Source: JBCBCP01 sp038530575
GTDB taxonomy: Bacteria; Pseudomonadota; Alphaproteobacteria; Rhodobacterales; Rhodobacteraceae
Direction of reading: 5' to 3'
Length of the DNA: 16,599 nt
NCBI GenBank assembly: GCA_038530575.1
Contig: JBCBCP010000062.1
Location: 1-16,599 of the forward strand
In this document: positions 6,933-13,884 of the stretch, piece by piece
Position numbering within the stretch: the stretch's first letter is position 1
Layout of the letters: each line of letters starts with the position of its first letter
Program-made: the position numbers and the translations under genes
Notes under the pieces: model-generated
What the model saw: the letters and a program-made list of their open reading frames with translations, nothing else
Told to the model about the DNA's origin: nothing
Databases searched by the model: none

Positions 6933-7127
6933 TCAGGTGGCGCTTTTCTTGCGGTATTTCGCCTTGAGCGGTTGGCGCGGCGCAAGGGTGCACCATTGGT
7001 CGGCACGGGCCGTCCATACGGCATCGGACTGTTCCGCGTGGACGGTAACGGTTGCGTCGCCAAGCGTGACATTGTCCGGGCCAAGGATGCTCAGGAAAGC
7101 CGCAAGAGCGGCGGAGGATAGGCACAT
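6933..7127 (-). CDS. Small hypothetical protein, 64 residues
   Basis: The case for a real gene is the start: the ATG at 7127 is preceded by AAGGAGA (7135-7141 on the complement) at a spacing of 7 bases, among the best ribosome binding sites in the window. The product begins MCLSSAALAAFLSILGPDNVTLGDATVTVHAEQ as read in segments: a hydrophobic N-terminus (2-15), a middle rich in D, T and V, and a basic tail ending LKAKYRKKSAT. Two cysteines (C2 and the Cys in DQWCTL) are present. I recognise no family. It lies opposite to and between the two blocks of the catabolic run, ends 94 bp from the acyl-CoA dehydrogenase stop, and starts 168 bp from the divergent CoA-ligase gene. A larger reading frame on the same strand from further upstream lacks support. 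Confidence 0.6.
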   Translation of the reverse strand: MCLSSAALAAFLSILGPDNVTLGDATVTVHAEQSDAVWTARADQWCTLAPRQPLKAKYRKKSAT

Positions 7128-7134
7128 GGGGTCG

Positions 7135-7141
7135 TCTCCTT
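7135..7141 (-). promoter_or_regulatory. Ribosome binding site of the 64-residue small gene
   Basis: The minus strand reads AAGGAGA followed by 7 bases and ATG. It is a near-complete match to the anti-Shine-Dalgarno complement and is what fixes the start of the small gene. It extends upstream into a run of A residues. Confidence 0.65.
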
Positions 7142-7221
7142 TTTTGCGCCGCGTGCGGCGTGGATCCTCCCTGAAAGTGCTTGTCGGTGAGCATACACGT
7201 GCACACGTCGCCCGCAGCGAG

Positions 7222-7258
7222 AATTCTGCGTTGCAGCATAAAATTCTGCGGCGCAGCA
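7222..7258. promoter_or_regulatory. Pair of 17-bp direct repeats, each palindromic: candidate operator
   Basis: AATTCTGCGTTGCAGCA (7222-7238) and AATTCTGCGGCGCAGCA (7242-7258) match at 15 of 17 positions with a repeat period of 20 bp, about two helical turns. Each copy contains an inverted repeat CTGC-N3-GCAG, so each could bind one dimer on the same DNA face. They lie 36-73 bp upstream of the CoA-ligase start and about 95 bp upstream of the divergent small gene, exactly where a regulator of either would bind. TAAAAT (7239-7244) between the copies could be a -10 element, but no good -35 accompanies it. Confidence 0.5.
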
Positions 7259-7294
7259 ATAAGTCTGCCCGGAAATTGGGCGAAAGTTGCTGAG

Positions 7295-9322
7295 ATGACG
7301 TCAGAACCTGCCTTGTCGCGTTTGTTCCGCCCGCGTTCCATTGCAGTGATCGGCGGCGGCGCGTGGTGTGCTCAGGTGCTGCAGCAAGCGCAGCGTATGG
7401 GCTTTGACGGTGCGCTTTACCTGGTTCACCCGCGCGGTATAACTCTGGAAGGGGTTGTGGCTGTACCGCGGCTTGCCGATCTGCCGGCCCCACCGGATGC
7501 CGCCTTTGTGGGGGTGAACCGACATGTCACCGTCGAGGTTGTGGCGGAGCTGGCGGCGATGGGTGCGGGCGGGGCGGTTTGTTTCGCGTCGGGCTTTTCC
7601 GAAGCACAGGCCGAAGACGGCGGTGCGCGTGATTTGCAAGCCCGGCTGGTGCAAGCCGCGGGCGAGATGCCGATCCTTGGGCCGAACTGCTACGGCTTTA
7701 TCAATGCCGCAGATGGTGCGCTGCTGTGGCCCGACCAGCATGGCTGCCGGCGGGTTGAGCGGGGCGTTGCGATCCTGACGCAGAGTTCGAACATCGCGAT
7801 CAACCTCACCATGCAGCAGCGTGGCCTGCCCATCACCTATACTGTGGCGTGTGGTAACATGGCACAGACCAGCCAGGCCCGGATCGCGCACAGCCTGCTC
7901 GCTGATGACCGGGTCAGCGCGATCGGCCTGCACATCGAAGGTTTTGGCGATACGGCTGAATGGCATCGCCTCGCGCACGCGGCCCATGCCAAAGGCGTGC
8001 CGCTGATTGCCCTGAAGGTCGGCGCGTCGGAGCAGGCGCAGGCGGCTACCGTCTCGCACACCGCCTCGCTGGCTGGTGGCGATGCGGGCGCGCAGGCTCT
8101 GTTGGACCGGCTTGGCATTGGGCGTGTGCGGGACGTGCCGTCATTTCTCGAGACGCTCAAGCTGCTCCACGTCGCGGGGCCGCTGGATACACCGACGTTG
8201 TCTACGATCAGCTGTTCGGGCGGGGAGGCGTCACTGGCTGCTGACACGGCGCTGGGCAAGGGCCTGAGCCTGCCGCCGTTGACGGACGGGCAACACCGTG
8301 CGCTGGGCGCGGCGCTTGGCCCGATGGTGGCGCTGAACAATCCGCTGGATTACCATACCTATATCTGGCGCGACACGCAGGCGATGACCGCCGCGTGGGC
8401 GCCGATGGCAGCGCCACATATCGGCCTGACCATGGCCATTGTCGATTACCCGCATACGGATGCCTCGGATTGGGTCTGTGCCACAGAGGCAGCGCTGGCT
8501 GTGCGTGCGCAGGCGCACCGCCCCGTGGCGGTGGTTGCGACCTTGCCAGAGCTGATGCCGGAGGATGTCGCGGCGCAGTTGATCGCGGGTGGCGTTGTTC
8601 CGATGCATGGCCTTACGGAGGCGATCACGGCGGCGGGCATTGCCGCGCATCTGGCCGCGCCTTCTGCGCAACCGCCGCTTGCGCCCGGGCCGGACCGCAT
8701 CGCCGCGCTGCTGACCGAGGCAGAGGCCAAAGCGGCCCTGGCCAGCTATGGCGTTGATGTGCCGCGCAGCGCGGCAACCTCTGACGGGGCTCTGCCAGAC
8801 CTGACCGGCGCGCGAATGCGTGGGCCCTTCGCGGTCAAAGGCCTTGGCCTCGCACACAAGACCGAAGCCGGTGCGGTGCATCTGAACGTCAAACATGATG
8901 ACGTGCCCGCTGTTGTGGCCAGCCTGCCAAGCGATAGCGCGCTGATTGAAGAGATGGTCGTGGATGGGGTCGCCGAGCTTCTTGTGGGTGTGACCCGTGA
9001 TCCGGCGCATGGCTTTGTCCTGACCCTTGGCGCGGGCGGCGTGCTGACCGAACTGATGGCCGACACCGCCTGCCTGCTGGTGCCCGCCCCCGAACATGCC
9101 GTGCGCACCGCCCTGTCGGGCCTGCGTCTTGCGCCTCTGCTTGCGGGGTATCGTGGCAAGCCGGGCGCAGACATGGATGCGCTGATCTCCGCGATCATGG
9201 CAGTGCAAAACTACGTGATCGCCCATGCTGCCGGGTTGGTTGAGGCAGAGATCAATCCCCTTATCGCCACGCCGACGCGCGCGGTTGCCGTCGATGCACT
9301 TATCAGAAAGGCTCCTTCATGA
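7295..9322 (+). CDS. NDP-forming acyl-CoA synthetase (acetate-CoA ligase family)
   Basis: The start at 7295 gives MTSEPALSRLFRPRSIAVIGGG, the usual beginning of the CoA-binding domain; 38 further in-frame codons upstream would cover the repeat operator and are unlikely. At 675 residues it is a fused single-chain enzyme of usual length. A Rossmann-like CoA-binding domain (about 8-140, with ILGPNCYGF near 128) is followed by succinyl-CoA-ligase-like domains (150-440) and a C-terminal ATP-grasp domain (about 470-675, with LLTEAEAKAALASYGV, FAVKGLGLAHKTEAGAV and EINPL). The motif SHTASLAGG carries H255, the likely phosphohistidine. The reaction is acyl + CoA + ATP to acyl-CoA + ADP + phosphate, reversible. 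The shine-dalgarno is weak. Its stop overlaps the CaiD-like start by 4 bp, which suggests it supplies or consumes that enzyme's CoA ester. Confidence 0.92.
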   Translation: MTSEPALSRLFRPRSIAVIGGGAWCAQVLQQAQRMGFDGALYLVHPRGITLEGVVAVPRLADLPAPPDAAFVGVNRHVTVEVVAELAAMGAGGAVCFASGFSEAQAEDGGARDLQARLVQAAGEMPILGPNCYGFINAADGALLWPDQHGCRRVERGVAILTQSSNIAINLTMQQRGLPITYTVACGNMAQTSQARIAHSLLADDRVSAIGLHIEGFGDTAEWHRLAHAAHAKGVPLIALKVGASEQAQAATVSHTASLAGGDAGAQALLDRLGIGRVRDVPSFLETLKLLHVAGPLDTPTLSTISCSGGEASLAADTALGKGLSLPPLTDGQHRALGAALGPMVALNNPLDYHTYIWRDTQAMTAAWAPMAAPHIGLTMAIVDYPHTDASDWVCATEAALAVRAQAHRPVAVVATLPELMPEDVAAQLIAGGVVPMHGLTEAITAAGIAAHLAAPSAQPPLAPGPDRIAALLTEAEAKAALASYGVDVPRSAATSDGALPDLTGARMRGPFAVKGLGLAHKTEAGAVHLNVKHDDVPAVVASLPSDSALIEEMVVDGVAELLVGVTRDPAHGFVLTLGAGGVLTELMADTACLLVPAPEHAVRTALSGLRLAPLLAGYRGKPGADMDALISAIMAVQNYVIAHAAGLVEAEINPLIATPTRAVAVDALIRKAPS

Positions 9323-10101
9323 CCGACCCTGTCAAGACCCACCGCGATGGCGCCATCCTTCAGGTGACGCTGGACCGGCCCAAGGCCAACGCGATTGATT
9401 TGGCGACGAGTCGCATCATGGGCGACGTGTTTGCAGCGTTCCGCGATGACCCGGACCTGCGCGTTGCGATCCTGACGGGGGGCGGCGACAAGTTCTTTTG
9501 CCCCGGTTGGGACCTCAAGGCGGCAGCCGATGGTGACGCGGTTGATGGCGACTATGGCGTCGGCGGCTTTGGCGGCCTGCAAGAGCTGCGGGATATGAAC
9601 AAGCCGGTGATCGCCGCGGTGAACGGGATTGCCTGCGGCGGCGGGCTGGAGCTGGCGCTGTCGGCGGACATGATCCTGGCCGCGGATCACGCGCAGTTTG
9701 CCCTGCCCGAGATCCGCTCCGGCACGGTGGCGGACGCAGCGTCGGTCAAGCTGCCCAAGCGGATCCCCTATCACATCGCGATGGAGCTTCTTTTGACCGG
9801 GCGCTGGTTTGATGCTGAAGAGGCCCATCGCTGGGGCATCGTGAACGAGGTGATTCCGGGGCATGGGTTGATGGACCGTGCGTGGGAGCTTGCGCGGCTT
9901 CTGGCCTCTGGCCCGCCGCTGGTCTACGCGGCGATCAAGGAGATCGTGCGCGATGCCGAAGACGCCAAATTCCAGGACGCGATGAACCGCATCACCGGCC
10001 GCCAGCTGCGCAGTGTCGATGTGCTTTACGCCTCTGAAGACCAGCTGGAAGGCGCCAAGGCCTTTGCCGAGAAACGCGACCCGGTGTGGAAGGGGCGCTA
10101 G
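9319..10101 (+). CDS. caiD: Enoyl-CoA hydratase family, carnitinyl-CoA dehydratase-like (CaiD-like)
   Basis: This 260-residue crotonase-fold protein has the oxyanion-hole region NGIACGGGLELALSAD and the FALPE segment. The two acidic residues fall at E111 and E131, the numbers I recall for the E. coli CaiD catalytic pair. The C-terminus (SED-x-x-EG, then FAEKRDPVWKGR) is the distinctive CaiD tail. CaiD interconverts L-carnitinyl-CoA and crotonobetainyl-CoA in the cytoplasm. Homologues with this tail are widespread, so a general 3-hydroxyacyl-CoA dehydratase on another branched or quaternary-amine acyl-CoA remains possible, and the symbol is by similarity only. A ribosome binding site AGAAAGG (9305-9311) precedes the ATG, which overlaps the CoA-ligase stop as ATGA. 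The last 4 bp overlap the end of the convergent methyltransferase gene. Confidence 0.88.
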   Translation: MTDPVKTHRDGAILQVTLDRPKANAIDLATSRIMGDVFAAFRDDPDLRVAILTGGGDKFFCPGWDLKAAADGDAVDGDYGVGGFGGLQELRDMNKPVIAAVNGIACGGGLELALSADMILAADHAQFALPEIRSGTVADAASVKLPKRIPYHIAMELLLTGRWFDAEEAHRWGIVNEVIPGHGLMDRAWELARLLASGPPLVYAAIKEIVRDAEDAKFQDAMNRITGRQLRSVDVLYASEDQLEGAKAFAEKRDPVWKGR

Positions 10102-10721
10102 GCCCGTGTCATAATGACCAGCGTTGCCCGGTCTGCGGCGTGCGCATGCGTTGCGGCCGGGCCGTAAATGGCGACATCCCGCAGCGTCTGATCTTCAAGG
10201 CTCGGCTGCAAGGCTTCAAGCTTTGCGGCAAAACCCTGTGCCTCGAAATGGGCGCTGTTGACTGACAAAACTGCGACCCCCGCAGGGGCCAGCAAACGCA
10301 CCACTTCGTCCAGCGCGTCCGGGCCGACATGGCCATGGGTAAAGGTACCCGAGCTGACAATCCCGGCATAGCTGCCCGTGGGCACCTCGAGCCCCTTCAG
10401 AATGTCGCCGGGAAAGAGCGTGCGGTAGACGCCCTTGCGCCCCGCCTGCTCCAGCATCTCGTGCGACAAGTCCGTGGCGTCCACCGGGCCACAGCCCAAG
10501 GCGTGCAGGGCCGCGCCGCACACACCCGTTCCCGCCCCGATGTCCAGCACCGGGCCGCGCCCCGCCTCGGCAAAGGCTTCGGCCACGGCAAGGTGCAGGA
10601 CATAGTCGTTTTCGGCCACAAAGCCGGTGTCGTAACTGTCCGCCCAACGGGCGTAGAGCGCGCGGTTGTCATCGGCGCTTTGCAGCGCGTAGGCGCTGGC
10701 GAGATCGGGATCATCACTCAT
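10098..10721 (-). CDS. Class I SAM-dependent methyltransferase
   Basis: The 207-residue protein has motif I as VLDIGAGTG (58-66), followed by an acidic residue in DATDLSHEMLEQA (motif II region), PGDIL, and a central VSSGTFTHGHVGPDALDEVVRLLAPAG. That is the order of the small-molecule class I methyltransferase fold. The N-terminal RALYARWADSYDTGF is typical of ubiquinone/tetrapyrrole-like or small-metabolite methyltransferases. The substrate cannot be named. An AGGA sequence lies 7 bp before the ATG. It converges with the CaiD-like gene (4-bp overlap) and diverges from the epimerase-like gene across a 75-bp gap in which I see no clear operator. Confidence 0.88.
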   Translation of the reverse strand: MSDDPDLASAYALQSADDNRALYARWADSYDTGFVAENDYVLHLAVAEAFAEAGRGPVLDIGAGTGVCGAALHALGCGPVDATDLSHEMLEQAGRKGVYRTLFPGDILKGLEVPTGSYAGIVSSGTFTHGHVGPDALDEVVRLLAPAGVAVLSVNSAHFEAQGFAAKLEALQPSLEDQTLRDVAIYGPAATHAHAADRATLVIMTRA

Positions 10722-10796
10722 GACGCTATCCTGCCCACAGCGCGCACGCGATCAACCCCTCTTGCAGCGCTCGACGTGCCGGTCCAGTTTCGCGAC

Positions 10797-11642
10797 ATGA
10801 CCGGAACGCTTCTTTCCCTCGGCCACGGCTATTCCGCCCGCGCCCTTGCCGCGCGCCTTTTGCCCCAGGGCTGGCGCGTGATCGGCACCACCCGCAGCGC
10901 GGACAAGGCGCAGCAGATCACCGATACCGGCGCAGAGGCGTTGATCTGGCCCGGCGGCGATCTTGGCCCAGCGCTTGCGGCGGCAGACCACCTGCTGGTC
11001 TCTGCCGGGCCGGGGCCAGAGGGCGACCCGGCGCTGGCCGCTGCGGGGGCGCAGATCGCGGCGGGGTCCTTCAAATGGGTGGGGTACCTGTCGACAACGG
11101 GCGTGTATGGCGATCACGGCGGCGCCTGGGTGGACGAGGACACGGCGCTGGAGCCGTCGACCGACCGGGGCCGCGCCCGGCTGGATGCCGAGACCGCGTG
11201 GCGCGCCACGGGCCTGCCGCTGCACATCTTTCGGCTTGCTGGGATTTATGGGCCGGGGCGCGGGCCGTTTTCCAAGGTCCGCAAGGGCACGGCGCGGCGC
11301 ATCATCAAGGACGGGCAGGTCTTTAGCCGCACCCATGTCGAGGATATCGCGCAGGTGCTGGAGGCGTCGATCGCCCGCCCAAACCCCGGCACGGCCTACA
11401 ACGTCTGCGACGATGACCCGGCACCGCCGCAGGACGTGATCGCCCATGCCGCCGAGCTTCTGGGCCTGCCTGTACCGCCTGCAATTCCGTATGAAGATGC
11501 CGAGATGACCCCAATGGCCCGCAGCTTTTATGCCGAAAGCAAGCGGGTACGGAACGACCGGATCAAGGATGAGCTGGGCGTTATTTTGAAATATCCGAGC
11601 TACCGCGAAGGGCTGCAGGCCTTGCTTGAGGCGGAGGGGTGA
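10797..11642 (+). CDS. NAD(P)-binding epimerase/SDR-like protein (YeeZ type)
   Basis: The start at 10797 gives MTGTLLSLGHGYSARALAARLL, a Rossmann GxGxxxxxL nucleotide-binding start; an upstream extension would run through the opposite methyltransferase gene. The product has 281 residues. The middle part KWVGYLSTTGVYGDHGGAWVDE, the R-L-x-G-I-Y-G-P-G segment and TAYNVCDD-P are typical of the atypical SDR group that includes E. coli YeeZ. The canonical SDR/epimerase YxxxK pair is not evident: the position after the active-site Thr reads RGRARLDAE, as in other atypical members, so oxidoreductase activity is uncertain. There is only a weak ribosome binding site. The gene is divergent from the methyltransferase and followed by the structured non-coding stretch. 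Confidence 0.87.
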   Translation: MTGTLLSLGHGYSARALAARLLPQGWRVIGTTRSADKAQQITDTGAEALIWPGGDLGPALAAADHLLVSAGPGPEGDPALAAAGAQIAAGSFKWVGYLSTTGVYGDHGGAWVDEDTALEPSTDRGRARLDAETAWRATGLPLHIFRLAGIYGPGRGPFSKVRKGTARRIIKDGQVFSRTHVEDIAQVLEASIARPNPGTAYNVCDDDPAPPQDVIAHAAELLGLPVPPAIPYEDAEMTPMARSFYAESKRVRNDRIKDELGVILKYPSYREGLQALLEAEG

Positions 11643-11721
11643 ACCCGCTTCAAATACACGCGAATGACTTCTCTGAGCCCAGATCTACAAGGGAACACTC
11701 TATTTTGCCAAGCAGGCCCCG

Positions 11722-11830
11722 CCCGGTGGGCTCCACCGGGCAGTGCCGTAGCTGGCGGCTTTGCCGCCACCCGGCAGCACATCGCCTGCGATGTGCGAGA
11801 GGGGGCCCACCGGGGCGGCGCTTTGGCGCC
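11722..11830 (+). repeat. Dense inverted-repeat element (branched hairpin structure), non-coding
   Basis: CCCGGTGGGCTCC (11722-11734) pairs with 11802-11814 over 13 bp with one G-U wobble on the plus strand. Enclosed are two abutting hairpins. One has stems TGCCG / CGGCA (11744-11748, 11772-11776) and TGGCGGC / GCCGCCA around TTT (11753-11769). The other has stem GCACATCGC / GCGATGTGC (11777-11796). A fifth hairpin, GGCGC / GCGCC, follows at 11817-11830. An alternative local stem GCCCGGTGG / CCACCGGGC with loop GCT (11721-11741) competes with the 13-bp stem. The 306 bp between the two flanking genes hold no convincing gene. The element could be a dispersed palindromic repeat, a processed RNA or a 3' UTR structure; which one cannot be told from a single copy. 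Confidence 0.6.
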
Positions 11831-11876
11831 ACTCCGTCGCAACGTCACTGCCCTCGGCTCTGTCTTTGAAGGCGTC

Positions 11877-11905
11877 TGCAAAGTCAGCACAGCTGACATT
11901 TTGCA
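11877..11905. terminator. Bidirectional terminator-like hairpin between convergent genes
   Basis: TGCAAA-GTCAGC (11877-11888), loop ACA, then GCTGAC-AT-TTTGCA (11892-11905) form a 12-bp stem with a 2-base bulge. The A-rich/T-rich outer arms give a T-run after the GC-containing stem on each strand. It lies 43 bp beyond the dxs stop on the minus strand and 235 bp beyond the epimerase-like gene on the plus strand, so it can end transcription from both sides. Confidence 0.55.
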
Positions 11906-11948
11906 ATCTATGTGAGCTGCACCTTGAAGCTGCCCAACGCAGTTGGAC

Positions 11949-13877
11949 CTAAGCCCGCGCCTCACCAATCCGCGCCACGTCCAGAACATCCAGCACCTTC
12001 GCCTCGATGTCTTCGGCGTTCAGCTTGGCGACGGCGTACATGTCGCGGGGGCTGGCTTGGTCGATGAAGGTATCTGGCAGGACCATGGAGCGGTATTTGA
12101 GGCCCCGATCGAACACGGCTTCTTCGGCCAGGAGCTGCGCGACGTGGCTGCCAAAGCCGCCCACTGCGCCTTCCTCGATGGTGATCAGCGCCTCGTGTTC
12201 GGCGGCGAGGGTCAGGATGAGGTCGCGGTCCAGCGGTTTGGCAAAGCGTGCATCGGCGATGGTGGGTTTGATCCCCTTGGCGGCGAGCGACTCCGCCGCC
12301 GCCTCCACCTCTTGCAGGCGCGTGCCAAAGGACAGAAGCGCCACGCGCCCACCTTGCTGCACGATCCGCCCCTTGCCGATCTCCAGCGGCTCCGCGCGTT
12401 CGGGCAGGTCCGCGCCGGTGCCTTCGCCGCGCGGGAAGCGGAAAGCGATGGGCCCTTCGTCATGCGCGGCGGCGGTGGCGACCATACGGGCGAGCTCCGC
12501 CTCGTCCGCGGCGGCCATCACGGTAAAGCCAGGCAGGTTGGCGAGGTAGGCGACATCAAACGCGCCAGCATGTGTCGCGCCGTCTGCGCCTACAAGGCCC
12601 GCCCGGTCGATGGCGAAGCGGACCGGCAGGCGCTGGATCGCCACGTCGTGCACCACTTGGTCATAACCGCGCTGCAGGAAGGTTGAATACATCGCGCAGA
12701 ACGGCTTCAGCCCCGACGCGGCGAGCCCGGCTGAGAAGGTCACCCCGTGCTGCTCGGCGATGCCCACGTCGAAACAGCGGCTTGGGTAGCGTTCGGCAAA
12801 GAGGTTCAGGCCGGTGCCGTCTGGCATCGCGGCGGTGACGGCGCAGATCTTGTCGTCTTCGGCGGCGGCTTTCAGCAGGTATTCGGCAAAGACCTTGGTA
12901 TAGCTTGGCGCGTTGCTGGGCGCCTTTTTCTGCGCGCCGGTCACCACGTCGAACTTGGACACACCGTGGCCCTTGTCGCGTGCGGTCTCTGCGGGGGCGT
13001 AGCCCTTGCCCTTTTTCGTCAGCACGTGGATCAGGATCGGCCCGTCTGCCCGCGCTTTCACCGTGCGCAGGACCGGCAAAAGCTGGTTCAGGTCGTGCCC
13101 ATCGATCGGGCCGAGATAGGAAAATCCAAGCTGTTCAAAGAGCGTGCCGCCCACGGCCATACCCTTCAACATGTCCTTGGCTCGGCGCGCGCCCTCGCGA
13201 AACGGCTCTGGCAGGAAGCTGACGGCGCCCTTGGCCGCCGCTTTGAAGTCCTGAAACGGCTCTTCGGCATAAAGACGGCTGAGGTAGGAACTCATCGCGC
13301 CCACGGGCGGGGCAATCGACATCTCGTTGTCGTTCAGGATCACGATCAGCCGCTTTTTCAGGTGGCCCGCGTTGTTCATCGCCTCATAGGCCATCCCCGC
13401 GCTCATCGAGCCATCGCCGATCACTGCAATTGCGTCGCCCAGCCCTTCGGGAATGTTGCCGCCCAGATCGCGGCCCACGGCAAAGCCCAAGGCCGCGCTG
13501 ATCGAGGTCGACGAATGCGCCGCGCCGAAGGGGTCGTAGGGGGACTCGCTGCGCTTGGTGAAGCCGCTCAGCCCGTCCTTTTGGCGCAAGGTACGGATGC
13601 GGTCCCGTCGTTCGGTCAGGATCTTGTGCGGATAGCACTGGTGGCCGACGTCCCAGATGATCTTGTCCTTGGGTGTGTCGAACACCGCATGCAGCGCAAC
13701 AGTCAGTTCAACAACGCCAAGCCCTGCACCCAGATGGCCGCCAGTCTCTGACACCGCACTGACCGTTTCCGACCTCACCTCGTGTGCCAGCTGGATCAGC
13801 TGGCGGTCACTCAGGCGTTTCATCTCCGCAGGGCGCTGGACAGCGTCCAGCAAGGGTGTCTTGGGGCGGTCGTTCAT
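11949..13877 (-). CDS. dxs: 1-deoxy-D-xylulose-5-phosphate synthase
   Basis: Dxs condenses pyruvate and glyceraldehyde 3-phosphate to DXP with thiamine diphosphate. This is the entry step of the MEP isoprenoid pathway and also feeds thiamine and pyridoxal synthesis. The start at 13877 gives MNDRPKTPLLDAV and a 642-residue protein of standard length. An earlier start 25 codons upstream would overlap ispA, and GAGGTT sits 5-10 bases before the chosen ATG. Visible landmarks are GGHLG with H48, the thiamine-diphosphate motif GDGSMSAGMAYEAMNNAG (G154-D155-G156, N168), and GIAEQH with E375, the conserved transketolase-type glutamate. The C-terminal transketolase domain continues to VLDVARIGEARA. 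The ribosome binding site overlaps the ispA stop (7-bp gap), so the two genes are co-transcribed. Confidence 0.98.
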   Translation of the reverse strand: MNDRPKTPLLDAVQRPAEMKRLSDRQLIQLAHEVRSETVSAVSETGGHLGAGLGVVELTVALHAVFDTPKDKIIWDVGHQCYPHKILTERRDRIRTLRQKDGLSGFTKRSESPYDPFGAAHSSTSISAALGFAVGRDLGGNIPEGLGDAIAVIGDGSMSAGMAYEAMNNAGHLKKRLIVILNDNEMSIAPPVGAMSSYLSRLYAEEPFQDFKAAAKGAVSFLPEPFREGARRAKDMLKGMAVGGTLFEQLGFSYLGPIDGHDLNQLLPVLRTVKARADGPILIHVLTKKGKGYAPAETARDKGHGVSKFDVVTGAQKKAPSNAPSYTKVFAEYLLKAAAEDDKICAVTAAMPDGTGLNLFAERYPSRCFDVGIAEQHGVTFSAGLAASGLKPFCAMYSTFLQRGYDQVVHDVAIQRLPVRFAIDRAGLVGADGATHAGAFDVAYLANLPGFTVMAAADEAELARMVATAAAHDEGPIAFRFPRGEGTGADLPERAEPLEIGKGRIVQQGGRVALLSFGTRLQEVEAAAESLAAKGIKPTIADARFAKPLDRDLILTLAAEHEALITIEEGAVGGFGSHVAQLLAEEAVFDRGLKYRSMVLPDTFIDQASPRDMYAVAKLNAEDIEAKVLDVLDVARIGEARA

Positions 13878-13884
13878 GTTAACC

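Noticed and set aside
8231..9226. 331-codon minus-strand frame opposite the CoA-ligase gene, and similar frames at 5233-5676 and 6069-6914
   Set aside because: The composition is typical of antisense shadow (R/H/Q-rich), there is no ribosome binding site or domain, and the opposite strand codes for recognised enzymes.
11600..11989. Short frames on both strands of the 11643-11948 gap (up to 129 codons)
   Set aside because: They run through the nested hairpins, overlap neighbouring genes or lack ribosome binding sites, and several frames are open at once, as expected for GC-rich palindromic DNA.
12747..13751. 334-codon plus-strand frame opposite dxs
   Set aside because: It is an antisense shadow of dxs, whose cofactor motifs are intact on the minus strand.
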